Below are positions 1 to 9,118 of a stretch of DNA of 50,148 nt, piece after piece (position 1 is the stretch's first letter; every line of letters starts with the position of its first letter). The position numbers and the translations under genes are program-made. The notes under the pieces are model-generated. The model was given only the letters and a program-made list of their open reading frames with translations. It did no database searches and was not told where the DNA came from. The DNA is from Cytobacillus massiliigabonensis (GTDB lineage: Bacteria; Bacillota; Bacilli; Bacillales; Cytobacillaceae), in assembly GCF_900199725.1 (NCBI RefSeq), contig NZ_LT904904.1, forward strand, positions 2,931,450-2,981,597, given 5' to 3'.

Positions 1-615
1 GGGACTACTGGATCTATTGGACCTACCGGATCTACGGGACCTACAGGCGCTACAGGACCTTCTGGATCTACGGGACCCACCGGCGCTTCGGGACTTAACG
101 GGGCTACGGGACCATCTGGATCTACGGGACCTACAGGACCATCTGGATCTACGGGACCTACTGGACCCACTGGGGCTACAGGACCTACAGGTACAAGTGC
201 AATATCAGCATATGGATACATTTATAACCTAACCACACAGAATGTTCCAATTAACACAGATGTCACATTTGATACTAACGGAACACTTGTAGGGATTGCA
301 CATGCAGTTGGTTCTGCACAAATCATTCTTCCAATAACAGGTAATTATTCAGTGCTCTTTGGAGTAACTACTGTACCTGGAAATGGTAAACAATTTGCTT
401 TATTCTTAAATAATACACTTGTTCCAGGATCGATATACGGTACTGCTAATACCCCTCAATTGAATGGGAGAGCAATCATTACCGTGACTACCGCCCCATC
501 GACGCTTACTTTAAGAAACTTTATATCCCAGTCGGGAACCGTTACTTTAAATACACCAGCTGGGGGCACACAAACAAATAGTAATGCATCTGTACACATT
601 ATTAAATTAAGTTAA
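1..615 (+). CDS. Collagen-like exosporium-type glycoprotein (BclA-like), 5' end outside window
   Basis: The open frame starts before base 1 and ends at TAA 613-615. The first ~65 visible residues are uninterrupted Gly-X-Y triplets, mostly GPTG, GSTG and GATG. They are followed by a ~135-residue non-collagenous C-terminal domain rich in small and beta-prone residues that resembles the trimerising, TNF-like C-terminal domain of BclA. In the Bacillus cereus group such proteins form the hair-like nap of the exosporium, and their threonines in GXT triplets carry O-linked rhamnose-containing oligosaccharides. The Thr-rich triplets seen here fit that. The neighbouring glycosyltransferase/methyltransferase gene fits a glycosylated surface protein. 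The N-terminal exosporium-targeting leader is outside the window, so spore localisation is inferred; a phage tail-fibre-like collagen protein is the main alternative. Confidence 0.85.
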   Translation, partial: GTTGSIGPTGSTGPTGATGPSGSTGPTGASGLNGATGPSGSTGPTGPSGSTGPTGPTGATGPTGTSAISAYGYIYNLTTQNVPINTDVTFDTNGTLVGIAHAVGSAQIILPITGNYSVLFGVTTVPGNGKQFALFLNNTLVPGSIYGTANTPQLNGRAIITVTTAPSTLTLRNFISQSGTVTLNTPAGGTQTNSNASVHIIKLS

Positions 616-624
616 GACAAATAT

Positions 625-654
625 ACGGCCGATTATTCATTGGCCGTTTTCCTA
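625..654 (+). terminator. Rho-independent terminator of the collagen-like gene
   Basis: A stem ACGGCC (625-630) / GGCCGT (642-647) with an 11-nt loop is followed by TTTT. It lies 10 bp after the stop codon and closes the transcript before the glycosyltransferase gene. Confidence 0.75.
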
Positions 655-745
655 TTTAATCAGAAAATTATTTGTATCTGTCGCCTGCCATGCATATCTT
701 AAAAATATCAACTTTGATTAGAAAATGAGGTGACGATAGAAAATC

Positions 746-3700
746 ATGAAAACGAGTATCATCATCTTAACACATAATCAGCTGGATATGACCATTCGCT
801 GCCTTGAAAGCATACGAAGTAATACTTCCGAAGAAATTGAACTGATTGTTATCGATAATGCATCTACAGATGGAACTATCCATTACTTGAAGGAACAAAA
901 AGATATAAAAGCGATTTTCAATTCAGAAAATGCTGGATTCCCAAGAGGATGCAATCAAGGAGTAAACCATGCATCTGGCGAAAACATCTTATTTTTAAAC
1001 AACGACACGGTTGTTACTCCCAATTGGTTAGAAAACATGCTTCGTGTGCTCTACAGTAATGAAAAAATTGGTATGGTCGGACCAGTAAGCAACTTCTGCG
1101 CCTATCCTCAGCAAGTACCTGTTACTTATAATGGGATTCATGAAATAGAAGAATTTGCACAAAAACGAGAACAAGCGTATAAGGGGCAGTCCTTACCTTA
1201 CCCCAGACTGGTCGGTTTTTGTTTATTAATTAAAAAGATTGTACTTGATGAAATTGGATTATTTGATGAAAGATTTGGTTTGGGGAATTTTGAGGATGAT
1301 GATTTATGTCTTCGAGCGAAAATGAAGGGGTTTGAGCTTATGATTGCCTTGGATTCTTTTGTCCACCATGAAGGCCATGCAACATTTAGCCAAACTGGTA
1401 TAGATTTAGAAGGATTGCTAAATGAAAACTGGAACAAAGCACGGGAGAAGTGGGGAAATGATATTTATTCTCTCCTTCTTGATCAAGAGCCTCCAATGAC
1501 AATTAGCCTATGTATGATTGTTAAAAATGAAGAGGGATCGATTTCCCAGTGTTTGAACTGTATAAAGGATATTGTTGATGAAATTATCATTGTTGACACG
1601 GGGTCTACCGATCGAACGAAAGAACTCGTCAGAGACTATACAGACCTTATTTATGATTTTGAATGGATTGATCATTTTTCAGAAGCACGCAATTTTTCAT
1701 TCAGCAAAGCCACCAAAGACTATATTCTTTGGTTAGATGCTGATGATATTCTTTTGGAAGAAGATCAAAAAAAACTTCTAAATATAAAAAATACCCTTAA
1801 TCCATCTATCGATTCTGTAACCATGCTCTATCATTTAGGTGTGGATTCATCAGGAAATCCCTCTCTTAGCTATAGACGTAACCGGCTTGTTAAAAGGAGC
1901 AATAATTTTCAGTGGCACGGGGCGGTGCATGAATTCCTTGAAGTGAGAGGTCATATTACGAACAGTGATGTTGTTGTCATTCATACAGGGACTCATCAGG
2001 ACTCTACACGAAATTTACGAATCTATGAAAAACGAATAGAAAATGGGGAAGCATTTACTCCGCGTGACTTATATTATTATGCGAACGAATTACTTGATCA
2101 TAAACAATACAACAAAGCCATAGATTATTATTTGACATTTTTGAACTCCAATAAGGGATGGGTTGAAGATAATATTTCTGCCTGTGGGAAATTAGCAGAT
2201 ATTTATTATCATTTGGGAGATGAAACGAAAGAGAGAGAATATGTATTTAAGTCATTTGAATATGACACCCCTCGTGCTGAATTTTGCTGTAGGATGGGGT
2301 TTCAATTTTTGAAGAAAAACGAGTATCAAAAGGCAATCGTATGGTACAAAATTGCTGCAGAATTAGAAAGACCGAAAGACAATTGGGGATTTTTCAACGA
2401 ATCTTGCTGGACTTGGCTCCCTCATCTTCAGTTATGTATTTGCTACTATCATTTAGGTGATTATGAAAAAGCATATTTTCACAATGAAAAGGCACGAACA
2501 TTTAACCCATATGATGAAAAAATATTACACAATAAACAATTTTTTGATGATTTATTAAAAAAGCATCCTATACCTTCAATTGAACTTGAAAATGAAGACA
2601 GCGGAAAAAGAATAAGCTTTATTTCGTGTGTCAAGGACCCGCTGAAATATCAGAAATCACAAGCATTCATCCATTCATTAACCATTCCAGAAGGATTCGA
2701 AATCCAATTTAAGTCACTTGAAAACATGAATAGCATTGCTTCAGGATATCAGCAAATGATGCAGAATAGCGATGCTAAATATAAAGTGTATCTTCATGAA
2801 GATGTTTTTATTATTAATAATAATTTTTTGGTTGATATTTTATCTATATTCAAAAGGCATCCTTTATTAGGGATGATTGGAGTAGTTGGAGCAAAAACGA
2901 TGCCTAAAAGCTGTATATGGTGGGAAAGTTTAGACACATATGGGAAAGTATATGATAGTCATACTGGCCAAATGGAGCTTTTATCATTTAGTGAAGTTAC
3001 ATCAGAATATGAAAGTGTTCAAGCAATTGATGGACTTATCATGATTACACAATATGATCTTCCATGGAGAGAAGATATTATAAATGGCTGGCACTTTTAT
3101 GATACTTGCCATTCCTTTGAATTTCTTAAAGCCGGATATGATATAGGCATTCCCAAACAATTAAGCCCATGGTGTATTCATGACTGTGGAATTAGAAACG
3201 CATCTACAGGATATGAAGATTCTAGAAAAGAATTTATTCATCATTATAGTAACTGTTTAAACACTGAATTAGGTAACAAATGGATTTTTCATAAACCTGT
3301 TTTTGAATATGAAAAAGATCATATGTATATTACTCAAGAGTCAGCTTGGAGTGGTCATCGTCATTTTGCTTATGATTTGGTAAGATTCCTGAAGCCCGCA
3401 ACTATTGTAGAATTAGGAACCCAGTGGGGAGCTTCATATTTTAGTTTTCTTCAAGCGATTAAAGATGAAGGCATGAATACGATGTGTTATGCGGTTGATA
3501 CGTGGGAAGGAGATCCTCATGCGGGTTATTACGACAATACAGTATACGAAGCTGTTTCTAAAATTACTGATCAACTTTATGCCAAGAATTCTTCCTTAAT
3601 CCGCTGCAGGTTTGATGAAGCTCTGAATGAGTTTGAAGATGAATCAATTGACTTGCTTCATATAGATGGCTATCACACCTATGAGGCTGTCTCTCACGAT

Positions 3701-3943
3701 TTTAAAACTTGGCTGCCAAAACTAGCTAAACAAGGTGTTATCTTGTTCCATGATATTGCCGTACAACGTGATGACTTTGGGGTTCATTTATTTTGGGAAG
3801 AACTGAAAAGTCAATATTCATTTATTGAATTCAAGCATTCCTACGGTTTAGGCATGTTGTTTCCGAAAGGATACCGTCTTGACTTTCAGCATGTATTTTC
3901 AATAGTAAATAGATTGAAAGACTCGTATGAGCACTCATCTTAG
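746..3943 (+). CDS. Multidomain glycosyltransferase (two GT2 domains, TPR-like region, third GT-like domain, C-terminal methyltransferase)
   Basis: This 1065-aa protein has no signal peptide or membrane span. Residues 1-~245 form a GT2 family GT-A domain (SIIILTHNQ start, VIDNAST, LNNDT as DXD-like site, and an FEDDDLCLR motif). Residues ~251-460 form a second GT2 domain of the SPBc2/SunS-like type (SLCMIVKNEE, VDTGSTDRT, WLDADD). Residues ~430-620 are helical with TPR-like character. Residues ~622-860 resemble a third GT-like domain (FISCVKDPLKY, YLHEDVFI). Residues ~872-1040 are a class I SAM-dependent methyltransferase (VELGTQWGAS as motif I, LLHIDGYHTYEA, LFHDI). The start follows GAGGTGA with good spacing. 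Position next to the collagen-like gene suggests it builds and O-methylates the glycan on that protein, as for the methylated sugars on BclA; that link is inference. Independent transcription is likely because a terminator separates the two genes. Confidence 0.85.
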   Translation: MKTSIIILTHNQLDMTIRCLESIRSNTSEEIELIVIDNASTDGTIHYLKEQKDIKAIFNSENAGFPRGCNQGVNHASGENILFLNNDTVVTPNWLENMLRVLYSNEKIGMVGPVSNFCAYPQQVPVTYNGIHEIEEFAQKREQAYKGQSLPYPRLVGFCLLIKKIVLDEIGLFDERFGLGNFEDDDLCLRAKMKGFELMIALDSFVHHEGHATFSQTGIDLEGLLNENWNKAREKWGNDIYSLLLDQEPPMTISLCMIVKNEEGSISQCLNCIKDIVDEIIIVDTGSTDRTKELVRDYTDLIYDFEWIDHFSEARNFSFSKATKDYILWLDADDILLEEDQKKLLNIKNTLNPSIDSVTMLYHLGVDSSGNPSLSYRRNRLVKRSNNFQWHGAVHEFLEVRGHITNSDVVVIHTGTHQDSTRNLRIYEKRIENGEAFTPRDLYYYANELLDHKQYNKAIDYYLTFLNSNKGWVEDNISACGKLADIYYHLGDETKEREYVFKSFEYDTPRAEFCCRMGFQFLKKNEYQKAIVWYKIAAELERPKDNWGFFNESCWTWLPHLQLCICYYHLGDYEKAYFHNEKARTFNPYDEKILHNKQFFDDLLKKHPIPSIELENEDSGKRISFISCVKDPLKYQKSQAFIHSLTIPEGFEIQFKSLENMNSIASGYQQMMQNSDAKYKVYLHEDVFIINNNFLVDILSIFKRHPLLGMIGVVGAKTMPKSCIWWESLDTYGKVYDSHTGQMELLSFSEVTSEYESVQAIDGLIMITQYDLPWREDIINGWHFYDTCHSFEFLKAGYDIGIPKQLSPWCIHDCGIRNASTGYEDSRKEFIHHYSNCLNTELGNKWIFHKPVFEYEKDHMYITQESAWSGHRHFAYDLVRFLKPATIVELGTQWGASYFSFLQAIKDEGMNTMCYAVDTWEGDPHAGYYDNTVYEAVSKITDQLYAKNSSLIRCRFDEALNEFEDESIDLLHIDGYHTYEAVSHDFKTWLPKLAKQGVILFHDIAVQRDDFGVHLFWEELKSQYSFIEFKHSYGLGMLFPKGYRLDFQHVFSIVNRLKDSYEHSS

Positions 3944-4094
3944 GTTAAGATACAAAAAAAAATAAATCTCACCCTACTAGTCTAACCCTCTTAAGATTAA
4001 TCCATATATTCTAATAACCGATTTAAGTCGCAGATGGTGGTTATGGAAACCATCCTGTATTCATTCCTGCCTGTCCCTCATTATTATACATTAC

Positions 4095-4125
4095 AAAAAA
4101 AGGAGTGAAGATTTACTTCACTCCT
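4095..4125 (-). terminator. Terminator of the LTA synthase gene
   Basis: A perfect 10-bp stem (4101-4110 with 4116-4125) has a 5-nt loop. On the minus strand it is followed by a run of T (A-run 4095-4100 on plus). It starts 6 bp beyond the stop codon. Confidence 0.85.
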
Positions 4126-4130
4126 CTCCT

Positions 4131-6098
4131 TTATTCCTGTGTGCCAAGTCCGTTTCTTTCTTCCTTAATAGGAATTTCCTTCTTTATATATTGATAATCA
4201 TTACGATCTATCGGCTCATAGCCTTCTGGTTTATAGAAACGAAGCAAGTCTTTGTAGACAATTTCATCTGACATTTGCAGCTCAATCCTTGCCTTCTCAG
4301 CTAGTGACTCGCACCCTGCTCCTTCTACTAGCTCCCCTGTTTCAGTTGAGTAACACTTTTCTTCTATCTGGGAAACTTCTGGAGAAACAAAATCGCCATT
4401 ACGGAATGGAACAACTTCACGATGATTTTTTGATAAAAGGTCAGAACCTACTGTCAAATAATCTTTCGTATCTATTCCTAATAGATGCAGTAATGTAGGC
4501 TGAACATCTACTTGACCGCCAACTTTATTTACTAATCCGCCATCTACTCCAGGAACGTGAATGAACACAGGTACCCGCTGAAGCATCGCATTATCGAATG
4601 GTGTAATTTCCTTGCCGATAATTTCTTCCATTGCTTTATTATGATTTTCAGAAATTCCATAATGGTCCCCATATAAAACGACAACCGTATTATCATATAA
4701 TCCTGATGTCTTCAAATCATTAAAGAATTGCTCTAATGCTTGGTCCATATAGTTTGCAGATTGGAAATATTGATTTACAACATTATCGTCTGTTTCTGCA
4801 GCTGGAAAATCTGTATCGCCCTCATCCATTTTAAATGGAAAATGATTAGACAACGTAATAAATTTAGTATAGAAAGGCTGTGGCAGACTCTCTAATATTG
4901 GCATCGATTCAGCAAAAAATGGTTTATCTTTTAGACCATAATTCTTTGTATTTTCATCTGTCATATTATAATATTCTGCATCAAAAAAATCATCGTAACC
5001 TAAGGAACGGTACATTTCATTCCGATTCCAGAAAGTTTTGTAGTTTCCATGGAATACAGCAGATTTGTATCCAAGTGATTTTAAAATAGCAGGAGACGCC
5101 TGATACGTATTTTGTGCCTTATTTACATAAACCGCACCTTGTGACATTGGATATAATGAGTTATCCATTATAAACTCCGCATCAGATGTTTTCCCTTGAC
5201 CCGTTTGGTTAATAATATTATTAAAGTAAAAAGTTTTCCCATCATGTGCTAAAGAGTTCAAGAAAGGAGTAACCTCTTGCCCATTTAGCTGGTAATCAAT
5301 CATAAATGTCTGCAATGACTCCATTGACACATAAACGACATTCATGCCCTTCGCTTTCCCAAAGTATTCAGGATTTGGCGCAGCATAATTCGCCTTAATA
5401 TAGTTTTCAACTTCAGTAATATCATTGGAGTCAGCCAATGCTCTTTGACTGGCAGAACGCGCATTTTGAATGACATCATACACAGAGAAATTATAAGCGC
5501 CTAAGTATTTAACAAGATAATTTCTGTCAAATGAACGTGTTAATAGCTCAGGACGATCTTTTTCAGCAAGTCCAAGATTCAGCATAAACGTTGCTACTGC
5601 AGCAAGGATTACAACTGCCCCCGGTTTTCTGGTTACTAATTTCCCTGGGTTGTACCATTTCTTTGCTACGAAAAAGATGAGCAAAATTGTATCCGTAAAG
5701 TAGAAAATATCAAGTGGAGACATTAAAGATAAAGCACTCTCTCCTAATTGTCCCCCATTTACTTTTGTTTGCATGACGACCGGAACGGTAATAAAGTCAT
5801 TAAAAAAGCGATAATACGCAATATTTGCATACAATACAAACGAAAGCAAGAAGTTCATTATAATTAATATGGTTGATTGAACTTTGCCTTTAAATAACAA
5901 TGCTATCCCAAAGAATAAAAGAGCAGAACTTAAAGGATTAATAAATAATAAAAACTCCTGCATTTTATTATCTATTCCTAAATTAAATTCTATTCGATAA
6001 GCAGCATATGTTTTTAGCCAAAATAAAATAACGACGAGAAAGAAAAGCGGCAAATTCCCTTTCATTTTTTCTTTTATTGATAAAAAAAGTTTTTTCAA
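4131..6098 (-). CDS. LtaS-family lipoteichoic acid synthase (polyglycerolphosphate transferase)
   Basis: At 655 aa this is the usual length for Bacillus LtaS paralogs (LtaS, YfnI, YqgS). About five hydrophobic segments lie in residues ~12-190, followed by an extracellular alkaline-phosphatase/sulfatase-superfamily domain from ~245. The catalytic residues of the family are visible: Glu260 in VSMES, the nucleophile Thr304 in GKTSDAEF, and Asp478-His479 in YGDHYG. A SASQRALA stretch near residue 215 could be the signal-peptidase site between membrane and catalytic parts. The enzyme transfers glycerol-phosphate from phosphatidylglycerol onto the LTA chain outside the membrane. The start is TTG behind GAGGTG. 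It is monocistronic, with its own terminator. The sequence alone does not show which paralog it is (housekeeping, stress-induced or primase). Confidence 0.93.
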   Translation of the reverse strand: MKKLFLSIKEKMKGNLPLFFLVVILFWLKTYAAYRIEFNLGIDNKMQEFLLFINPLSSALLFFGIALLFKGKVQSTILIIMNFLLSFVLYANIAYYRFFNDFITVPVVMQTKVNGGQLGESALSLMSPLDIFYFTDTILLIFFVAKKWYNPGKLVTRKPGAVVILAAVATFMLNLGLAEKDRPELLTRSFDRNYLVKYLGAYNFSVYDVIQNARSASQRALADSNDITEVENYIKANYAAPNPEYFGKAKGMNVVYVSMESLQTFMIDYQLNGQEVTPFLNSLAHDGKTFYFNNIINQTGQGKTSDAEFIMDNSLYPMSQGAVYVNKAQNTYQASPAILKSLGYKSAVFHGNYKTFWNRNEMYRSLGYDDFFDAEYYNMTDENTKNYGLKDKPFFAESMPILESLPQPFYTKFITLSNHFPFKMDEGDTDFPAAETDDNVVNQYFQSANYMDQALEQFFNDLKTSGLYDNTVVVLYGDHYGISENHNKAMEEIIGKEITPFDNAMLQRVPVFIHVPGVDGGLVNKVGGQVDVQPTLLHLLGIDTKDYLTVGSDLLSKNHREVVPFRNGDFVSPEVSQIEEKCYSTETGELVEGAGCESLAEKARIELQMSDEIVYKDLLRFYKPEGYEPIDRNDYQYIKKEIPIKEERNGLGTQE

Positions 6099-6130
6099 AA
6101 TTCACACCTCACACTTTAAAAAATCAGAAA

Positions 6131-6150
6131 AACTTAGCAAGCGCTAAGTT
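6131..6150 (-). promoter_or_regulatory. Short inverted repeat in the leader of the LTA synthase gene
   Basis: AACTTAGC and GCTAAGTT form a perfect 8-bp inverted repeat around a 4-nt loop, about 30 bp upstream of the start codon. It could be an operator or a leader hairpin; no U-tract follows, so it is not a simple terminator. Confidence 0.35.
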
Positions 6151-6374
6151 TACATAATTTTTCTATTGAACATCAAAATTTTATAAGGAAGCTGAACGAT
6201 GTTATCTAATATATCATAGAATTTTAGGATTGAAAACTAAAAACCATGATAAAAATTTAGCCAGTTTCCCCCTATATCCTACAAAAATAGACATTTCTTT
6301 TCGTTTATATGGACAAAAGATGAAGCAATTATTCCCCCTCCATCATAGTGTATAGTGAAGGGAGGGACAGATAT

Positions 6375-6560
6375 ATGCAACTATTAATCTTGCTTTATTT
6401 AGCCTCAATTTTGTCAGGATTCGCGCTTATTAATGTGCCAACATCTGCAGTCATTACTCCAGGAATTGCAAACTTTTTCGATATTGTTGGCGGAATTGCA
6501 ATTGTTGTATTCTCATTCGTATTGTTATATCACGGGATTAAATCACTCATAAAAAAATAA
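6375..6560 (+). CDS. Small two-helix membrane protein, unknown function
   Basis: A 61-aa protein starts at ATG 6375, placed 9 bp after GGAGGG. The in-frame upstream GTG at 6348 has no good ribosome binding site. It has two hydrophobic segments (residues ~2-18 and ~34-54) separated by a short Pro/Gly-rich linker, and ends in a basic KSLIKK tail. I do not recognise a named family. A strong terminator follows directly, so it is a single-gene unit lying between the divergent ltaS-type gene and the M42 peptidase gene. Confidence 0.75.
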   Translation: MQLLILLYLASILSGFALINVPTSAVITPGIANFFDIVGGIAIVVFSFVLLYHGIKSLIKK

Positions 6561-6570
6561 CTTTTTGGCG

Positions 6571-6600
6571 AGAGACCCCTCATGGTCTCTTTTTATTTTT
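6571..6600 (+). terminator. Terminator of the small membrane protein gene
   Basis: Stem AGAGACC (6571-6577) / GGTCTCT (6584-6590) with a 6-nt loop and a T-rich tail. Confidence 0.85.
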
Positions 6601-6669
6601 ATTTCATATGCGGTTAAGAAAGAATTATAATAAAATGGACATGTTATTTCAAAGAGAGGAGATGTACAT

Positions 6670-7719
6670 ATGGCATACCCAAATATCGATGAAACACTTC
6701 AGCTTTTAAAAGAATTGGTTTCTATCCCAAGCCCTTCTGGAAATACGTCAAAGGTGATTTCATTTGTAGAACAATACTTGAAAGAATTGAATGTAGAAAC
6801 AAGCAGAAACCGTAAAGGGGGATTAATCGCAACACTTCATGGCAGCGATGATAAAAAGCACCGTCTCCTAACAGCCCATGTGGATACACTTGGAGCTATA
6901 GTTAAAGAAATTAAACCTTGCGGCAGACTTAAGCTTGATCTAATTGGCGGTTTTAAATACAACTCCATTGAAGGCGAATACTGTGAGATTGAAACTTCTC
7001 AAGGAAAGAAATATACAGGAACGATCTTGATGCACCAAACGTCTGTACATGTATATAAGGATGCAGGTAAGGCTGAAAGAAATCAGGATAATATGGAAGT
7101 TAGAATTGATGAAGTTGTTCATAGTGCGGAAGATGTACGTGAACTAGGAATTGAGATTGGTGATTTTGTTTCTTTTGACCCACGTGTACAGCTTACACCT
7201 TCAGGATATATCAAATCACGACATCTTGATGATAAAGCAAGTGTTGCACTCTTATTGCAATTAATAAAGCAAATAAAATCAGAGACCATAGAACTACCCT
7301 ATACTACTCATTTTCTTATTTCAAACAATGAAGAAATCGGCTACGGAGGGAATTCCAATATTACCCCTGAAACGGTTGAATATTTGGCAGTTGATATGGG
7401 AGCCATGGGGGATGGTCAAGCAACAGATGAATATACTGTTTCGATCTGTGTTAAGGATGCCAGCGGCCCATATCATTATGAGCTAAGAAAAAAACTAGTG
7501 CAGCTTGCGAAGGATCATCAAATTGACTATAAGCTTGATATTTATCCCTACTATGGCTCAGATGCTTCAGCAGCCATTCGTGCAGGACATGACATCGTTC
7601 ATGGGCTGATCGGACCAGGGATTGATTCATCCCATGCTTTTGAAAGAACGCATAAAAAATCGCTCGAGAATACAGCAAAATTACTTTTCCATTATTTGCA
7701 GTCAGAAATGATCCTTTAG
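6670..7719 (+). CDS. M42-family metallo-aminopeptidase (YsdC/YtoP/FrvX type)
   Basis: At 349 aa this is typical for M42 aminopeptidases/endoglucanases, which form dodecameric tetrahedral particles and trim peptides with a dinuclear metal site. All expected ligands are visible: His70 in AHVD, Asp187 in HLDDKAS, the catalytic/ligand pair Glu221-Glu222 in NNEEIGYGG, Asp242 in AVDMGAMG and His322 in SSHAFERTH. No signal peptide is present, so it is cytoplasmic. The start ATG follows GAGGAG with ideal spacing. Its role is probably intracellular peptide turnover; substrate preference cannot be read from the sequence. Confidence 0.93.
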   Translation: MAYPNIDETLQLLKELVSIPSPSGNTSKVISFVEQYLKELNVETSRNRKGGLIATLHGSDDKKHRLLTAHVDTLGAIVKEIKPCGRLKLDLIGGFKYNSIEGEYCEIETSQGKKYTGTILMHQTSVHVYKDAGKAERNQDNMEVRIDEVVHSAEDVRELGIEIGDFVSFDPRVQLTPSGYIKSRHLDDKASVALLLQLIKQIKSETIELPYTTHFLISNNEEIGYGGNSNITPETVEYLAVDMGAMGDGQATDEYTVSICVKDASGPYHYELRKKLVQLAKDHQIDYKLDIYPYYGSDASAAIRAGHDIVHGLIGPGIDSSHAFERTHKKSLENTAKLLFHYLQSEMIL

Positions 7720-7857
7720 TATAAAAACATTCATGAGCATCTGCTCACAACCCAGCATGTAAATGTCGGTCTGCTTCATTTCTCTGCGCAGGTTATTATT
7801 TCGTACATAAAGACTTGTTCAATGAATCAGACTGACCATTTATTTTTCACACAGATA

Positions 7858-7890
7858 CAAAGCCGCCATGACTGGAGGCTTTGTTTTATT
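7858..7890. terminator. Hairpin between the convergent M42 peptidase and LysM-hydrolase genes
   Basis: Stem CAAAGCC (7858-7864) / GGCTTTG (7877-7883), followed on the plus strand by TTTTATTT. It lies just beyond the hydrolase stop codon and 140 bp after the peptidase stop. The U-tract is better for the plus strand, but it may serve both genes. Confidence 0.6.
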
Positions 7891-7895
7891 TATAA

Positions 7896-8837
7896 TTATA
7901 ATGCTGTTCTTGCCCCAAGATAACGAGTCTTCCAATACGATAGACTCATATCACTAATCGTTACTCCTGTAGATGAACCAGAGTGAATGAATTGATTGTT
8001 TCCTAGAAAAATTCCTGCATGTGATGGGCCTGAGCCTGTGTTAAAGAATACTATATCCCCCACTTTCGGTGTGGAAACTGGCTTTGTCGCATCCCAAATG
8101 GTTGCAACCGTCCTTGGAATGGCAATGCCAACATTGTTGAACACATAGTTTAAATAGCCGCTGCAGTCAAATGCTGCAGGTGTACTTCCCCCCCATTTGT
8201 AAGGAACTCCAATGTACTTTTTTGCTTCAACAATAAGCGCATCCACCTTAGAAGCATTAGTTGCTGGAGTCTGACTGGAAACTGATGTGTTTGAAACCTT
8301 TAAGACTTGCCCAGCATAAATGGAATCTGAGCTTAAATTATTCAAAGACTTTAATTGTGATACCGATAAATTATGGCGAGTTGCAATCGTCCAAAGACTA
8401 TCACCGCTTTGGACCGTATAAGAAGTACTTGGATTTACAGCAGACGCTTGTCCACCTTTAACAACTAATTTTTGTCCAGGATAAATAGTATCCGTTTTCA
8501 ATCCATTCAAACTTTTCAGCTCTTCAACCGAAAGATTGAATTTTCTTGCAATTCCCCATAAACCATCGCCATTTTGCACAGTATAAGTAGCTGTTTGATC
8601 ATGACTGTGCGGTGCTAGTAAACTTAAACTTTGACCAGGATAAATAACAGAGTTGGATATATTATTCCATTCAATAATTTGATTGACTGATAGATTATTC
8701 GCTTGGGCAATTTTCCATAATGTATCACCCGATCGTACCTCATATGTATTTTCGTGTGCACTTGCATTCCCTTGAAGTGCTAAGAATAGTCCAGCTGTTG
8801 CTGCCATTGTAAGTAGTTGCTTTCTCATGGTGTTCAC
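7896..8837 (-). CDS. LytE-like cell-wall DL-endopeptidase (signal peptide, three LysM, NlpC/P60)
   Basis: The 313-aa secreted hydrolase has a signal peptide (residues 1-27, ending near ASA). Three LysM domains follow (~30-73, ~84-128, ~139-182), each with the YxVxxGDxLWxIA pattern. A Ser/Thr-rich linker leads to a C-terminal NlpC/P60 domain (~200-313). Catalytic Cys225 is in FDCSGY and His273 in SHAGIFLG. The enzyme cleaves the D-Glu/meso-DAP bond of peptidoglycan stem peptides; LysM domains hold it at septa, poles or sidewall. Three LysM repeats and this length match B. subtilis LytE better than LytF (five) or CwlS (four), but orthology is not certain. In B. subtilis such genes are under WalR control; I did not find a clear WalR box. 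Confidence 0.92.
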   Translation of the reverse strand: MNTMRKQLLTMAATAGLFLALQGNASAHENTYEVRSGDTLWKIAQANNLSVNQIIEWNNISNSVIYPGQSLSLLAPHSHDQTATYTVQNGDGLWGIARKFNLSVEELKSLNGLKTDTIYPGQKLVVKGGQASAVNPSTSYTVQSGDSLWTIATRHNLSVSQLKSLNNLSSDSIYAGQVLKVSNTSVSSQTPATNASKVDALIVEAKKYIGVPYKWGGSTPAAFDCSGYLNYVFNNVGIAIPRTVATIWDATKPVSTPKVGDIVFFNTGSGPSHAGIFLGNNQFIHSGSSTGVTISDMSLSYWKTRYLGARTAL

Positions 8838-9028
8838 TCCTTATTATTCTATGGCTTTTATTTTATAGAAAATTCTCTTAAATTTATATCTGTAAAAATT
8901 GGAGTGATAAGTATATTATTCATTATCATCCAATTGCCCCCTCTAAAGCTAATATATTCTATAATTTTATAGGTATTTTCACCTAAAACTCACACATCAG
9001 TATAAAAAGCAAGTGAAAAGACCTAAAA

Positions 9029-9114
9029 AAAGAAGCCATTCAGAATTAAACTGCCCCCTAATTGTTTTACATTAGTAACAATCGGAGGCCAGTTCAAAAC
9101 GATTTGGCTTCTTT
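9029..9114 (-). terminator. Elaborate two-tier hairpin/terminator downstream of selB
   Basis: An outer 10-bp stem (9029-9038 with 9105-9114) encloses an internal loop. Inside that is a second stem of 18 positions with 16 pairs, spanning roughly 9049-9094. On the minus strand a run of seven T follows the outer stem. It starts only a few bases after the selB stop, so it is best read as the selB terminator, though it is much larger than usual. Confidence 0.7.
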
Positions 9115-9118
9115 ATCT

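Noticed and set aside
1198..1437. Minus-strand open frame inside the glycosyltransferase gene
   Set aside because: It is fully inside a well-supported coding region, has no ribosome binding site and no family resemblance. The same reasoning removes the other antisense frames across the window, including those opposite sbcC, rhaEW and the kinases.
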